From positions 1,916,001 through 1,980,000 of the forward strand of contig BSYO01000003.1 of assembly GCA_033239525.1 (NCBI GenBank): DNA of 64,000 nt, read 5' to 3'. Shown here piece after piece: positions 49,686 through 62,429 of this stretch. The stretch's first letter is position 1, and each line of letters begins with the position of its first letter. The notes under the pieces were generated by a model. It saw only the letters and a program-made list of their open reading frames with translations. It searched no databases and was not told the DNA's origin. A program made the translations under genes and the position numbers. The DNA comes from Nepenthes gracilis. Its lineage: Eukaryota; Streptophyta; Magnoliopsida; Caryophyllales; Nepenthaceae.

Positions 49686-52600
49686 TCAGCGATAACGCAT
49701 CGAAGAGTCGGCTGCTTTGCCAGATCTTGCATCAGTCCATGCTTTTGCAATTGTTTTTTTCATTTCATCATCCCCTTCTTCATACATATTCTGCAAATTT
49801 GCATGAGGTTCAAGATCAGAAAGGAAACTATAAAATGGCAGGAAATAAAGAAGCAGATTTATTTAATCAAAAGTAGTTGTGAAAGAGAACATGCCTTCAT
49901 AAGATCCATAATTCCTGCCATGGGATCTTTATCTTTATCCAGATTTGACTTCAGCTGCAACCCCACAGATGCAAATAATTGAGCAATCATTTTCATGTGA
50001 GCTTGCATAGTTCAACCAAAAAATCCATCCTATCTATGAAAATACCTTGTCTTCTTTGAAGTGCAAATCTAACCAGTTCCCCTTGGAAGCTTTCACCAAA
50101 GTGATCAGCACTCTTGTTGGCTTAACTGTAACCTTACATTTATCTGGAACTACCTCCTTGTTCAATTTCGGTATGACAAATTGATAGTTCTTTCCTTGGA
50201 CATCATGAAACTTAATTTCCAGGGACAACTCCTTAAATGCAGTCTCTATTTTATCTTCCTGAACCCCCTCCAGAGACAAATATATCTGCAGGATACAGAA
50301 ATAGTACATAGAATAAGCTCCACAATGTCGCACTCCCACGCACATTCCAACAACTGCATTTTATGTATGTTGTTTCAGGATAAGTTTATGCCCCAGGAAA
50401 CATCCAGTTTCAATTTGCATCAAGAACTCCTAGCATGAAAACACACTTATTGAACACAAATTTAATATCTGAACCATCAGCTACATTTCTGGCTACTCTT
50501 AAACAGCAGAGATATTCAAGCATTCCAACACATGCAGGTCTGATTACCTTCACTTTGTCACTATCTTGATCCCAGCTGAACGATCCAAGAGTAGAGTAAT
50601 TCAATGCCGGCTTATAAGGCACTTCAGCCTGCGATTGAGTTGGAGTTGGTAAGGCAGCCGAAGAAACATTCCCTTTCAACACCTGTAAAGAATAAAACAA
50701 GGATAATCAAAGGTAGCAACAAACATAGTTGTGTGTGCACGATGCTCATTTATGTTTGATATGTTCACTGAACAGAAAGCCAGCTTAATACTCCTAAAAA
50801 AAAATGCAGCTGACAGGACTAGTCTAAAATAGGGGAAACCAGCAACAAAGGGTGATCTTAAAACAAAATATAATTTCCCGAAAGAGTCAAGATAACCAAA
50901 GCAAAATATAATACATGACATGCAGTTTTAATAATTCTTAGACAAAATGATAAAATAAGTCACAATTAGTCACCAAAAAATTCCAGCAAAAGATAATAAC
51001 AAAGTTGTTACCTTGGAGCCATAATTTGGAAAATGGAGAGTTCACTACAGTGTATAGCTTAAGACGGGTTAAGTAAAATAGATTGAAGTGAAGAAATACT
51101 TTGGGAGTGTTGTCACCATAAAAACCTCTAAATTGATGACCACATTTGAAACAAAGTAGCACCTATATTAGATGGGATTGGGGGAATGGTGTTTAAAATA
51201 ATTTGGACACCTAATCCCAGGCAAAATGATCCACCGGTGACAAAAGATCCTTTTGATTGAGGTTATATATACAAAGAAAGAGAATGGTATTACATAGGAA
51301 AACTTGAGTTGATATAATAAAAAAGAAAGGATTTACTATTGCTACTATTTTCAGAACATGTTGCTTGGTTAATCGAAAATAGATTCACTTAACCAATGCA
51401 CATAATGGATCTGTAGAGCACCTGAATTTCAGCACATTAAAAAGACAGGGAAAAAAGTAAATAGTTTCATGCAAGGAACCCAACGTCAAATCAGGTTGGT
51501 GGATATTACAACTTGGGTGATAGCCATTGCTTTGTTTTACATGAATTCCAGTCAGGAACAGATTGATAGTTCTTTGAGACTTGCTAGCTTTTCAAGGAGA
51601 AGTGTGTGCTGGGATTAGAATAAATTCTCAGAGAACAAAAGAGGGATACTAGGAACATGGGTTAAAAGTTGGGTCAATGCATGAGGCTACCCATATAATT
51701 TGCACTGCGAAGGTCATTCCTGCTGCTACAATGGGTTATGGGCTGAACCTTTAACCTCATGTCATAAGCAACCTTAATGGTGCTGGAAAGGCACAGAGGT
51801 TCCAATCAAATATGTTTAATATTCCATTTTCTTCTCTTACTATGAAAGCAAAGATTTAGCAAAAAAAAATCAGTGCTATTAGAGGTGAAAGTTGAAATGA
51901 ATAATGAAAATACATACATAGATGCATAGCATAGTTGAACATAAAATATTGTTGGGAAGTGGTATATTTTGTGACATTGTTTAATTGGAAAAATCTGTAG
52001 TGATTTGATTAAGAGGATTAGTTTTATGGTGAATTGATATGAGAAGAGTACTTATTACTCTCTTGACCACGTACAGATAATGATCTTTATTTTTATTTAT
52101 AACCATGAGAAGAAGAAAAGGAACTACACATGACATGGTATTCTGGATTGCTATAGACACTACTGCATTGGTGGTTATCATCTTTGGATCTTGCTTCAGC
52201 ATACCAACAAAAGAATCGACCATAAGGTTTTTACTCTTGGGAGCTTTTGAATGTATGATTTAAGTGGCACAATCTCAAATGGTATTGATTTCATCATGGC
52301 ATCTTCTGGGCAATCCCATCAACCATCAAGATTGGTTTATTAGTTGCAGGAAATCTCTCGGGATTTTATGCTTGCTGTTGATTGGCAATAAGTAATTCTT
52401 TTAGATGCATGATAATTCTTTAGAAGTGGTATTTCGGGAATGGATCAAAAAGTCTTTCACCCTATTTACTTAGGGTCGTCCATGTTTAAAACCTTTTAGA
52501 CAATTTGGTTAAAATGATAATTAATTTTCATTGATACTATCACAATATCATAACTATAGAAACATCATTACTATTTAATCCATTGGAAGCATAAAAATGG

Positions 52601-55600
52601 AATTTTTTTGCAGGAAAGAAATCGAGGGTTTTGTTGTACCAGTTAAAATTTACTTCTATATATTTTCTACATAGGGATTCAAAAAGAACAAACAGAGTTG
52701 AGATAATTTTTCCTGATGAGTGTATCCTATCCATCTTTGGGTTATAGCTCTTCCAGGGGCTTCCTACTAGCTGAAGTAGGGCAACAGATCTGTGCCCATT
52801 GTACCAAGGCCAATAACCATCTGAGCTTCTTTATGGGCAATTTATATGAATCAGTTGAATGCATTGGAAATCATGCCTATGTAACTCTTTGGCCCCTCTA
52901 GGGTGAAGCAAGGACATGGATAGCAAAGGTTGCATCCTTTGGAGGTCAAACACTGGTGCCATTGCAATCAATTTCACATGGCAAAAGTTTCTCCTCAGCA
53001 TCTGTACAAGCAATGCAGGACCATGAAATTGGAATTTTCCACGTCCACTTCTAATCAAGACTGGCCGCTCTTGGACCTCCCTACTGGCGATGTCGGGCTG
53101 CAGCCGAGATAATGACGAATAGAATGAATATCTTAATTGTTTGCTAATTGTCAGCCTGGCTTTCATCTTAACTAATTGTCAAAGCTAAGTTGCTTATGTT
53201 TTAGAAACAAATCACATAATTTTCCTATTTCTACGTGGAAAATAAGATTTGTCTTGGCAATATTTCGTTATTGCTCATTTCTTATAAGGCTTTTTAACTA
53301 TTTTAAGAGCAAAATTATTTTGTCTAATGCCAAATATTTTGAGATAAAATTAGATTGTTGCATTAAATAGAGGTAACATGATGAGCCTTTTAGCCCATTC
53401 TCCTTTTTCAATAATTTTTAGGCTAAAGGGAGCAAATACTGAAGGCATGGACCAAAATGAGAGACCTTGAAGTCTGTCAGCCTGTGCTCTTTGCTACCAT
53501 GTGCTGTTTCAATTGAGAATAACTCCAAAATGAGAAGAAATTAAAAGATCCAAAGGCTAAATTGTATTGGAATCAAGTCCATCTACACCATTAAGGAGAA
53601 GAAATTAAAAGATTCAAAGGCTAAATTGTTATGAAATCAAGCGCATCTAAGCCAATAAGCTTAGAATACGGGAGTGATTCCATGCAAGAGAAGGTTGATA
53701 CTGAAACTGATTTTGAAGCATGAGAATGGAGTGCCTATTTCAATTGGTGACAATGGACAGATTGGCATGCAACTCCATCGGAAGCAAGCAATCAGAGGAT
53801 CAACTTGCAAACTTGCAGGTGCCAGTAAGGCCACTCAACATCAGTCTAGTGGTAGCTTTGAGAGTTCGAGAATTGAAGCTCGATCTCTCATTCTAACCAT
53901 AAAAGCTGATGAATCCAATGAGGTGATGAAAAGAAAAGTGAGCAGAAGACAAAGAAAACTAGTGATGATCTGCGGAAGGATGAGAAGACACTCTTCTCGG
54001 ATAAAGGGCTAATTTTCTCAAGTAGAACAAGCAAAGGTGTTACAGGTAACATAGGATGCTAATGATGGAATTTGCTACTGGGAACTTCCATTATTGCATA
54101 CTGACTCAGCAACAATTCCTTTTCAAGCAATGCAGCACTGTGTAGAAAAGAAGTGGGAGCATTCAGTCTAGCACCTAAGGTACTGCTTTGTGATAGAAAG
54201 TTTTATCATTGTAACATTTAAGTGATCAATAACCAAGAAATTAAATAAGAGAGTGATCTTGATGTGAAAAATCTGTTTGCAAAGGCCCATGGTTTTATGA
54301 CAATTACTAATAAGAAAGGGGAACCTAAATTCAGTTTTGTATAGGGGCATTGGATTATATCTGTGACAATCTCCCCAAGCTTTGAATACATCTCTAGAAG
54401 ACTCTTGCATTCTCCAAGATTTTTAGCGCTTTCAATAGGCCAGTATGCACTGATAAACTCACTGCACAGTTTGAACACATTACTTATGCTAAATTACTTT
54501 GGAAGACAACCAATTACAAGGTGGTGCTGAAGTGCCCAAATGGAACCGAGATCTCTCAGAAGATTTGTATGAATGTAAACCAGTGAAGGGAGGGCAACCT
54601 AGAAAGTGATGCCAAGGATACATGTACCCATAAACCCCCAGTCAAGAAAGTGTGGAGATTACACGTCAATGGCTTCATTTCCTGTCCCAAGAGGTAAAAA
54701 ACTTGATTTAGGTTTAGTCTACTAGAGGATAGTAGGCTCTTTTCCTAAGCTGAAACAGGAAAATATTACTCAGAATGAGGAAGGGTGGAGGAAGCACCAT
54801 CTAAAACAGACAAGCAATCAGGCAGCAGTATTTTCCAGGGAGAAATTAAAAGTGCTGAATACAAACCAAGGGGATGAGGAAGGGTGGGTGAAGCAGCAGC
54901 TTAAGGACAAGGGGTCAGGCAGCAATTTTTCCAGGGGAACAAAGTAGAAGTGCAGAATATGTTTGCAATTCTGGATGATTCATAAAGCTGAAATCGGAGA
55001 TCTCAGTGCAATTCTGGATGTTTTCCAGGGAGACCAGGCAAATCTGAATACACAGGAGACAAGGTGGTTGGGATTTGGTAAACCTCTTTTGGGAAGGAGT
55101 TTTTTGTGATGCAATTAGCATATAGCCTCTTGGAGCATAAGAAGCCCCAATAAGACTTCCAAATAAAATGTAGTCCATTTTGTTAAAAGGATAGAGATCT
55201 TGATGAGACTCCTGGAGACACATTAAGGCTGCAAATTTTACAAAACCTGTCAAAACATATGTAAACATGGAGTTAGTTAAAAAACCATTGTTGTGTAGTT
55301 AATGGCAGAATAAGGTCAGTTTGGGCATCCAACTGTTTGATGCGGCTTTGTTAAGCTGTTCTGCTCAGTCTATGCACTGTTAAGCTATCTAGCTCAGCAG
55401 GTCTCCTTTGCTGTCTCAAGTATGATTTTAACGATGCTGCTAGACCTATGAAGGGATCTTTGGCAAGATTTGATACTGAAAAGTCAAATCAGTAGAATGG
55501 AACTTGACTTAAGCAAGGGGATTTTAATGTTTTAAAACCTAAGAGAAGCTTGTTGGATATCTGCCAAAGTGTCTGACAATTGAGAATTTGCTAACTGATC

Positions 55601-58600
55601 TAACGCGGTGCTCCAAGTTATTAGAAGCAATAGTGAATACTATAATAGGTGTAATAATCAAGCTAAACATACCAAAACCATTTCTTTGTCAGATCGGGCC
55701 TTCTATTACTCTAAGTAGTTTCAGAAATCCATAGCTACAGGGGTAGATTATGATGTCTGCACTGCCTGATCACTCCCTCAATAATTATATTTTTCAAATG
55801 ATGAAGTGGACAAAAAGAAACAATTTAGGTTGTTTCATAGGCAGACCAGAATGAGAGAGAGAGAGATTGTGCAGCATATCTGGAGTATGAATATTGGAGA
55901 GCATGCTATATTTACTATTAATTCAAAATTGAAGTTGAAGCAAGAAGGGAAACAGCTTGATATTGAAGGATATTACGACATTTCCAAGATGGTTAACAAG
56001 GCCACTCCAGGGACAGAGAACTTAAAAAGCGCCCTTTCTGAGCCCTTTGATGCAAGTCAATGAAATAGAAGCTAGTACATAAGCTTAACACTTAGCTAGA
56101 TACAGGAGTTCTTTCTCAAAAAATCAATAGTAGAAAAAGGAGAAGGATGCTACAAAATATTTTCATACATATAGGCTATAAGGCATCATTCAAAGAATTT
56201 GGCTCAAGAATCAACAAAGACAGACTCAAACAGGCAAGAGGCTATTAGAGGAGGCAATCATAATTTTTGGCACCATGTTCTTGGGTTCTAATAATGAAGT
56301 TTTCCCTACTGATGAATCTACTATCCAAAGAAGCAGCCTTAATTCTGATCGTAAATGCACTGATATATGCAGACTAATTAGAGCTGCAGAAGTTGAAGAG
56401 GCCCTTTCTTCGAATCTTAAATGACTAGGCTCCAGATCCAGATGGGTAATACTGCTTCCAGCTACAAATTGGGTTGGCAAACTGTGGGAGGTAAGGTCAC
56501 TAGGGCATGAAATGAAAATTAGATTCATGTAACAAAAAAAAAAAAAATTTCCATTACTTAGCCGTAAAGAAAAGATAAGTGGCCATGAAAGCCATCGAAC
56601 CAACACAAAGAAGGATGGGTTGATGGCAAGCATGGGGGGGACACAGACAATCCTCTGAGCTCCTCAAGCAAATTAATTCTACTTCAACTATTTTAGTGCC
56701 CAGAGTTCAAAGAATAACAGTCATGTTGGAGGTTTTAGACCCATTTGTTTTTACAACATTACAAGATAATATTGAATATCGCAAGTTCCTAATGAAGTAT
56801 GTTATTTAGAAGATTGTTGATTCTTTCCGAGCAGCCTTCAGGGAGGACCAAGCCATGAAATCTCTTATTATGATATGATTTAGTCAGAAACTGTAATAGG
56901 AATGCAATTGTCACATAAGTTGAAAATTGATAGTCAAAAAGCTTATGAATCATCGAACAAGGGTTTTCTTGAAGATGTATGTCTCGTTTAAGGTTTTCCT
57001 CAGCAGTTTGTTTGCTGGATCATGATTTTTAGAACACCCCTTATTCTGTTTTGAATGATGGAGATCGAGAAGGATATTTTCAAGGTGATGTGGAGATGGT
57101 GCAGAAAGACATTCTGTCTCCATAATTCAGCAAAGAAAAAGGCAGATTACGGCATGGTACCTGGAGGGCTAAGTTTGTCAAGTATGGTTTATTTAGCAAG
57201 GAAATTTAAGTAATTACATGAATATCCAAACTTCAACTCCCCCCTCCAATTTTAAAATAGAGGAGCCTTACACTTTGTACCACCCCAGCCTGTTACAGCA
57301 CAGCATGAGACGATATGGGCCGTGCTGCACAGTAAGAACAGTACCCATGTCATGCCAGGCTTGGTCGAAACACCCAGACCATGCGCCATGCCAGGGGTCC
57401 TGGCAAAGCAAACAATTGCATTTGTGATGTTCAAACCATATTCCATAAGGAATATTTTCTATTGGCATAATCTATGAATGACAGAATGGAAAAGGGAAAA
57501 AACTATTAATAGTTGTATTTTCGATCACACTCTTATAAGTCCCATACCCAATTTGTATGTGTTTTTCATTTATGTTTCTGACAAAAAGTTTCATGCAATG
57601 TTAGTGCAATGTTTCGTTTGAACAAAAACTAGGAAGAGGTGTCAGAAACTTTCACGCAATGTCTAGAGGAGTTTTCACTCGAGTGAAGCTCTTCCGAGGA
57701 GATTATCTTTATCGGTTATCATCGATTCTTCTAATACGATGTTTCACATGTGTGGTTTTCGCTTGATTTGCTTCTAGGCTATTATCCACGTCGAAATTGT
57801 TTGCTCTGGTCTGATAGTGAAAGAAAGTTGTCTGCTTAGCCCCCCAAAAAAAGGTCAGAGGATTAAACTTCTCTAAATGCAACAATGTTTCACATACCTC
57901 ATTAAACAACAAAACAGCAATAATTTGACATCATAATAAAGGCAAATAAGTGAAACAAAAAAATTGAAATGAAACAAAAGACCGAAGGAGGAAACGGACA
58001 GCCTCTTCCATAATCACTAAATTCAGATGGCCTATTTGGTAGGTTTTAGAGTTCAAATAACCTTAACATCACAAAAAAGGATCCAAGATCCTGATGACGT
58101 CTGAATACTAAATGAAGGAGAATAAATTTTGTGTCGTGGGAAACGCTTGCTGGATAGATTGTTGTCTCTCAGCCATATCAGAATGTTCTACTCTGGTCAT
58201 ATAGTGCTCTAGCCGGACGGGTTATGAATCCAGACTTCAGTCTGTACAGTGGATTATTAAAACCATATATAAGTTGTCAATGATCCCATAATTTGAAGAC
58301 AATGATCATACTTGCAAATTCAAATTGAATTAGTAACACGGTTCAGAACACTTAGCAGCTCAACAAAATATTCAGCAGCATAGTTTAATATTATAATATT
58401 AGGCAGAATACTGCGATTTTGTTGTAATGAGCAGCATACTACATGATGGTTAGGGTGAGAGTGTACGCATTGATGCAAACATGGTTTTGTTTATGAAAAA
58501 CTATGCACGTATGGAAGATATTTTCCAAAATATTTTCAAAAATTAGCGACACCAGAAGGCACATAGACAGATATAACGAATTAGTATCGCAACCCCCGCG

Positions 58601-59015
58601 AAGAGCACTTAGAACAGTAATAAGACATTACATCAACAAATATTTGTCATAACGCAGCCAATGACGTGCCTCTAATTTTAGCCATTTTCTGCTAATCTCT
58701 ACCGGAAAAGAGAATAATAAACGAAAAAAATCACCAATGTTATGGAAGGAAACGCTTACAATCATAAATTCAAAATTATCAAACATCATCAACAAACGTC
58801 GAGAGGAAAAGTGCTTCACAATCAAAAACAAATTGCGAGGCTACCAGAGAATTGGAAGAGACATATAAGGGCGAAGACGATTTGATAATAGAGAAGAGCA
58901 AAACCTTCTCCAGGTTGCTAATTTCCGAGGAAATGAGAGACACCACGCGAGGCCTCTTCGCAACACTGTGCAAGTGACGAAGTTCTTCCAGGTCCAGCGA
59001 TACCTCGTCCGCCAT
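49686..59015 (-). CDS. CACYBP: Calcyclin-binding protein (CacyBP/SIP) homologue, five exons
   Basis: Coding exons on the minus strand: 58,905-59,015; 50,548-50,682; 50,046-50,285; 49,895-49,954; 49,686-49,790. All introns are phase 0 and the joined frame is 216 codons plus TGA, close to the usual plant length. Residues 1-37 form the N-terminal SIP helical domain (LEELRHLHSVAKRPRV). The CS (p23-like) domain starts near residue 72 (FSWDQDSDKVKIYLSLEGV) and runs to the WLDLHFKEDK word near 153-162. The SGS region follows, with DPMAGIMDLMKNMYEEGDDE, then AWTDARSGKAA, and ends MRYR. Animal CacyBP/SIP links Siah-type ubiquitin ligases to SCF components and binds S100 proteins; the plant role is less clear and is inferred from homology. 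Introns are 8,222, 262, 91 and 104 bases. The last uses a GC donor, and the first hosts a LINE remnant in the opposite orientation. Transcription start not determined. Confidence 0.93.
49791..49894 (-). other. GC-AG intron (intron 4 of the CACYBP gene)
   Basis: The exon ends ATGAAG and the intron starts GCATGT, so the donor is GC in place of GT; the acceptor is a normal TTTGCAG. Using the next GT, four bases further in, would shift the frame and break the conserved MKNMYEEGDDE junction. The GC donor is therefore the reading that preserves the family sequence. Confidence 0.8.
53532..53659. repeat. 64-bp tandem duplication in intron 1
   Basis: GAGAAGAAATTAAAAGAT starts at 53,532 and again at 53,596. 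The two units stay similar through CAAAGGCTAAATTGT and the ATCAAG(T/C)(C/G)CATCTA block. Confidence 0.8.
54775..54972 (+). repeat. 99-bp tandem duplication in intron 1
   Basis: ATGAGGAAGGGTGG starts at 54,775 and 54,874, a period of 99 bases, which is 33 codons. Both units continue with GAAGCA(C/G)CA, a CAGGCAGCA word and TTTTCCAGGG. The same plus-strand frame is open across unit 1 and most of unit 2 (EEGWRKHHLK against EEGWVKQQLK), so the unit may once have been coding, perhaps in the LINE that follows. This is inference only. Confidence 0.65.
55800..57140 (+). pseudogene. L1-type LINE reverse-transcriptase remnant
   Basis: A plus-strand, heavily frameshifted non-LTR retrotransposon lies inside intron 1, antisense to the host gene. 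Readable pieces in order: an NTKFFH-like KYFHTYRL word near 56,150; AAEVEEALSSNLK near 56,385, followed in another frame by APDPDGY, the APGPDG-type start of plant L1 RTs; GGFRPICFYNI near 56,729, matching the FRPISCCN motif; KAYESSNKGFLEDVCLV near 56,940; GFPQQFVCWIMIF near 56,993; and GDREGYFQGDVEMVQKDIL near 57,060, matching the RQGDPLSP region. The catalytic DD-containing part downstream is missing. The 85-codon frame at 55,806-56,063 is probably part of the same remnant. Endonuclease and ORF1 are not confidently seen. Confidence 0.7.
57280..57440. other. GC-rich patch resembling the 2.3-2.7 kb element
   Basis: This patch carries words such as CATGCCAGG, GGGCCGTGCTG and GCGCCATGCCAGG, close in style to the GGCATGGC/GCCCGTG words at 2,276-2,700. 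Near its left end CAGCCTGTTACAGCACAGCATG resembles, on the other strand, the TGTTAAATAGGCTGG end of that element. Relationship suggested by eye only. Open frames of 64-69 codons on both strands here are not called. Confidence 0.3.
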
Positions 59016-59260
59016 TATCTCGACCTCGCACCCTTTCTCTGCTTCTTTCCAGTTCCAGACTGAGAAATCAGAAACCGTGGTCTTCAGATGGAGGAAATAA
59101 GAGAAAAGAATAGCAAGGCTGTAGAAAATGCTAGAACTTTGTGGAAGGCTTCATAATAGGGTCGGCTGTATTACGAGAAGAAGGTTCCAGAGAGGGTACC
59201 ACATTCAACGGACTTGATGGATTAGCTTCGAAGAGCATTTGGACTCTTAATTGGGCTGGG
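59016..59260 (-). promoter_or_regulatory. CACYBP 5' leader and proximal promoter
   Basis: Non-coding DNA upstream of the CACYBP start codon is noticeably GC-richer than the AT-rich DNA that begins near 59,280. No clear TATA box is visible. The first ATG (59,013-59,015) opens the frame that matches the family N-terminus. Confidence 0.4.
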
Positions 59261-60779
59261 CCTCCAACCTGAATATATCGACATTTTCAAGAAAAAAATA
59301 TCAAAAAATTTATTAATTTCTCAGGGTTTTCACTCCATTTAAAATTTTTATTTCCTTTAAAATTTATGTTCCAACTTTTTATTCCAGAAATAAAATTCTA
59401 TTCAAATAATTAAGTTAAAATTTTCATTTTTGGAGCCATATAATATTAAATTTGATGTCTCCAAAAATGTAGAGTATAACAGATTTAAAATAAATATCAA
59501 TTTTAGAGTTTTAGAATAACATCAAAATATAAAAATAAATATAAATATATTTTTTTGACAATTTTTTTCTTTTAAAAACAGACATGTTTCATTATATCAC
59601 CGTCAAGTGAACTTTACATCTTACTCGAAATTGTTTTCATTATATCAATTGTTTTGATATAAAAAGTATATAAGCGGTTGATTTTTAGATAGAATAAAAA
59701 ATATAAGGATATGAAAAAAAAACTAACAAATAATTAAATCATTTTTATTAGTTCTTTATTAAAAGAAATAATTAATAAGGTATAGATAATTTTATTTTTA
59801 TTAAAAATTTTTTGGGTTTGATTTTAGTAGTATTAAACATAGTCAAATAAGATTTTTATTATATTTTTAAAATAATATGCATGAGCTCGTTTATATATAT
59901 GACATATGAATAATATTTTAAGGGAAATAAGGTTATAATATTTCTTAAAATTTTATATTTAATGTGTTTTTTAATTCTATAAATAATTCTCAAGAAACCT
60001 GATTATTTTAACAACTTATTTATAGCCTTCAAATAAATAATAGACTTAACGTCACAAGAGAGGCTGAGGAATTTCAATTATCGGGGGCAGGACTAAAACT
60101 TAAAATCTAATTTTTAGTAGTTCACTTATAATTATAATTCTTGATATATGGGCCCTGCTAGTTACAATAATTCCCATCAATATATAATATTTACCCTTCA
60201 AAAATTTTTAATTATAAAATCCTTTTTGCTTAATATTTTTTGGTCATTTCACCGCACCGAATTCCCATTTGGCCAATCAAATCAAATATTAAATGTTGAT
60301 AAAGGGTTTTTTTTTTTTTTTCTTACTTATATGTCCCTTACTTCTTAATCTATAATTTAGTTAGACTACATAATTTTTAAAATAATTTTTTTTTTAAATT
60401 TCTTTTACCGAGTCCAATATATATGATAATTTAGAAGTGATATCTTAATCTAATATTAATAGTGATGCGTCCATAAGTTTAAATTACTGTACAGATTAAA
60501 AAGTTTGTGGATTCCTTATGTTGGATTGATCTTGAACGAGTCCGATCTCTGGGCCTTTCAATTTGGACCCTACGTGCCACAAATTATGTACAAGAGGTCA
60601 GAGGAAGATGAAAATTTTTCTAGGGTAAATATTTTGGCATTCAAATTAGAAATCTTTCTCAAAAAATAAAAAGATAGGGATTGCACGGATGTTAATATGT
60701 GAGGGGTGCAAATGATAATTAGAGGAGGTTCAAGTTCATTTGATGCATTGTAGTAAGTGGTTCACTAAGATCACCGGGC
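59261..60779. other. AT-rich intergenic DNA, no gene recognised
   Basis: No open frame or repeat of note. A T-run occurs at about 60,306-60,321. The sequence becomes less AT-rich from about 60,520 as it approaches the island at 60,780. Confidence 0.4.
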
Positions 60780-61410
60780 TAAAACGGCGGTGTCGAAGGG
60801 AAGAGAGCTGGTTTTTTTTTCTCACGCTTTGTGGGTTGAAGCTTAGCGTGGGATAGCTTTTTAGTGCTTTCAGTGAATTTTCATATCGGATCTTCTTGTA
60901 ATATGGGATGCCCTTTCTCGACGGTAGAAGGTATTTGTAAGCTCTGTTGATGAGGCTTTAGGCGTGAGAACTTGCAACAGGTGGTCTGCCTGAATTCTCT
61001 GGCCGCTGAGCGCTAGCGGTGATCAGTAATGTCAATGGTCGCTTTGTGGTGGCATAGGGACCATTACTAGACGTAGTCGACATGGGTCTGGTTTACTTTT
61101 GTTGGGATTTATTAAACTATTATAGGACGGTGGTCGCCGCGACTCACCAGGGTTAGGTGCCTCCCATTGGCTAACATTTTCTAAATTGGCGCCTTTTACG
61201 CTACTAGTCTGTAGTTGTTTTGGGAGGAGGCACAGAAGGGTGGTAATTGGGAGTGTGTCAGGAGCTTCTCCGTGGGCCGTGGTATAATCCGTTTGGTCCA
61301 AGACCCTCTTTGCAGTATTGGGCTTCGCACGATGCTTCATGAGGCCCATCGTCTCGCTGGGCTATCTTTATTTATTTACTTCGTTCAATATATATATATA
61401 TTTTTATAAT
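60780..61410. other. GC-richer island of unknown origin
   Basis: About 600 bases of clearly higher GC content lie between AT-rich flanks. The 105-codon minus frame (61,032-61,349) and 64-codon plus frame (61,215-61,409) show no family. The right edge, GGGCTATC followed by TTTATTTATTTACTTCG and an AT run, is loosely like the 3' end of a plant non-LTR element in plus orientation. A 5'-truncated or non-autonomous retroelement is one possibility; unrelated unique DNA is another. Confidence 0.3.
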
Positions 61411-62429
61411 GTACTCATTCATTTGCTTACTATTACGATTTCAATGGTGTGATTTTTCAACCGATCTCATAATAGCCCAGCAAATCTTAAGCTATATATT
61501 TAAATAATTATCTCACTCTAGTACAAAATTAGTTTACAATAAATTTAAAAATTATCACTTCCTGCTTCTAATTTTTTAATCATTTGCATACTTTTTCTAC
61601 AGTATATTATACTACATTCATATGATATTACATATCATAATTAAGTACCTATCAAAATAAAGAATAAATCGACCAATCAATAATTAGTAAATAATTATCA
61701 AATAATTTAATCGAATGATTTTTGATGACTTAATATTGAAGCCGAATAATAAAAGCCAATTTTTTTTTAAAAAAAAATGAAATTCAACCAATGGTAACTC
61801 CATAATTAAGTGGTTCCTTATCAATGAAAAGAAAATCAGATGGAAATTCAATTATTGATTGATTTGTCTCTTGGCTCATAAATTTTCATATCCGCCTCAT
61901 CAATCAATTTGAAAATGACAAGCTTTTCCTTTACTAAGATACAACAGTAAAAATAAAATATAATTTAAGGAATTGGTGTGGGAATATTTCCCAGTAAATA
62001 TGCCATTATTTTATTTATGTGACAATTAATTATTACTATTAATGTATAACTTAATTGAGAATCGATCTTGATGACAGAAATCCAAAGAAAGGTTTGATAC
62101 AAGTAAATTGGTAATCTAGATTTTATATACCACAAATAAAATAGTAAAGGGTTCAAGTAATTCAACCAGATGAACTCTTTTAATACTTAAATCAGTACAT
62201 ATTCAAGTAAGAAAGTAAATATAGTAATGAGTTTCTATTTATTTTTGTACTAAGGTAGGTTTAGTGTGGCCTTGGAAAAATCGACAGTAATTGATAACTA
62301 TTGATGCATCCCGGATCCGAGACTTGGACAAATTTAGGTTCAGCGGCTTCTTGGACTCTTGCTGACGTCGGGTCAGATCTCTATCCTGCGTGGTTTGAAT
62401 TCTGTATACCATAACAAATGACGAGAAGT
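61411..62429. other. AT-rich intergenic DNA, no gene recognised
   Basis: No gene seen. A short GC-richer piece at about 62,300-62,400 (with GCATCCCGGATCCGAGACTT) sits directly beside the family B repeat and may belong to it. Confidence 0.4.

Larger units (their letters stand above)
50683..58904 (-). other. 8.2-kb first intron of the CACYBP gene
   Basis: Bounded by GAGAAG|GTTTTG at 58,904 and TTTACAG|GTGTTG at 50,683. The other three introns are all under 300 bases. Most of the extra length is repeat-like: small tandem duplications at 53,532-53,659 and 54,775-54,972, a LINE remnant at about 55,800-57,140, and a GC-rich repeat-like patch at 57,280-57,440. Nothing recognisable in 50,690-53,530 or 57,500-58,900. 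Confidence 0.8.

Noticed and set aside
49887..49894. Normal GT donor four bases into CACYBP intron 4
   Set aside because: It would add four bases, shift the frame and destroy the conserved SGS-region junction.
53674..54012. 112-codon plus-strand frame in CACYBP intron 1
   Set aside because: Inside an intron, no family recognised; possibly decayed LINE sequence but not supportable as a gene.
54915..55268. 117-codon minus-strand frame that could be an extra CACYBP exon
   Set aside because: The exons already found join in frame and account for the complete family protein, so no extra exon is needed.
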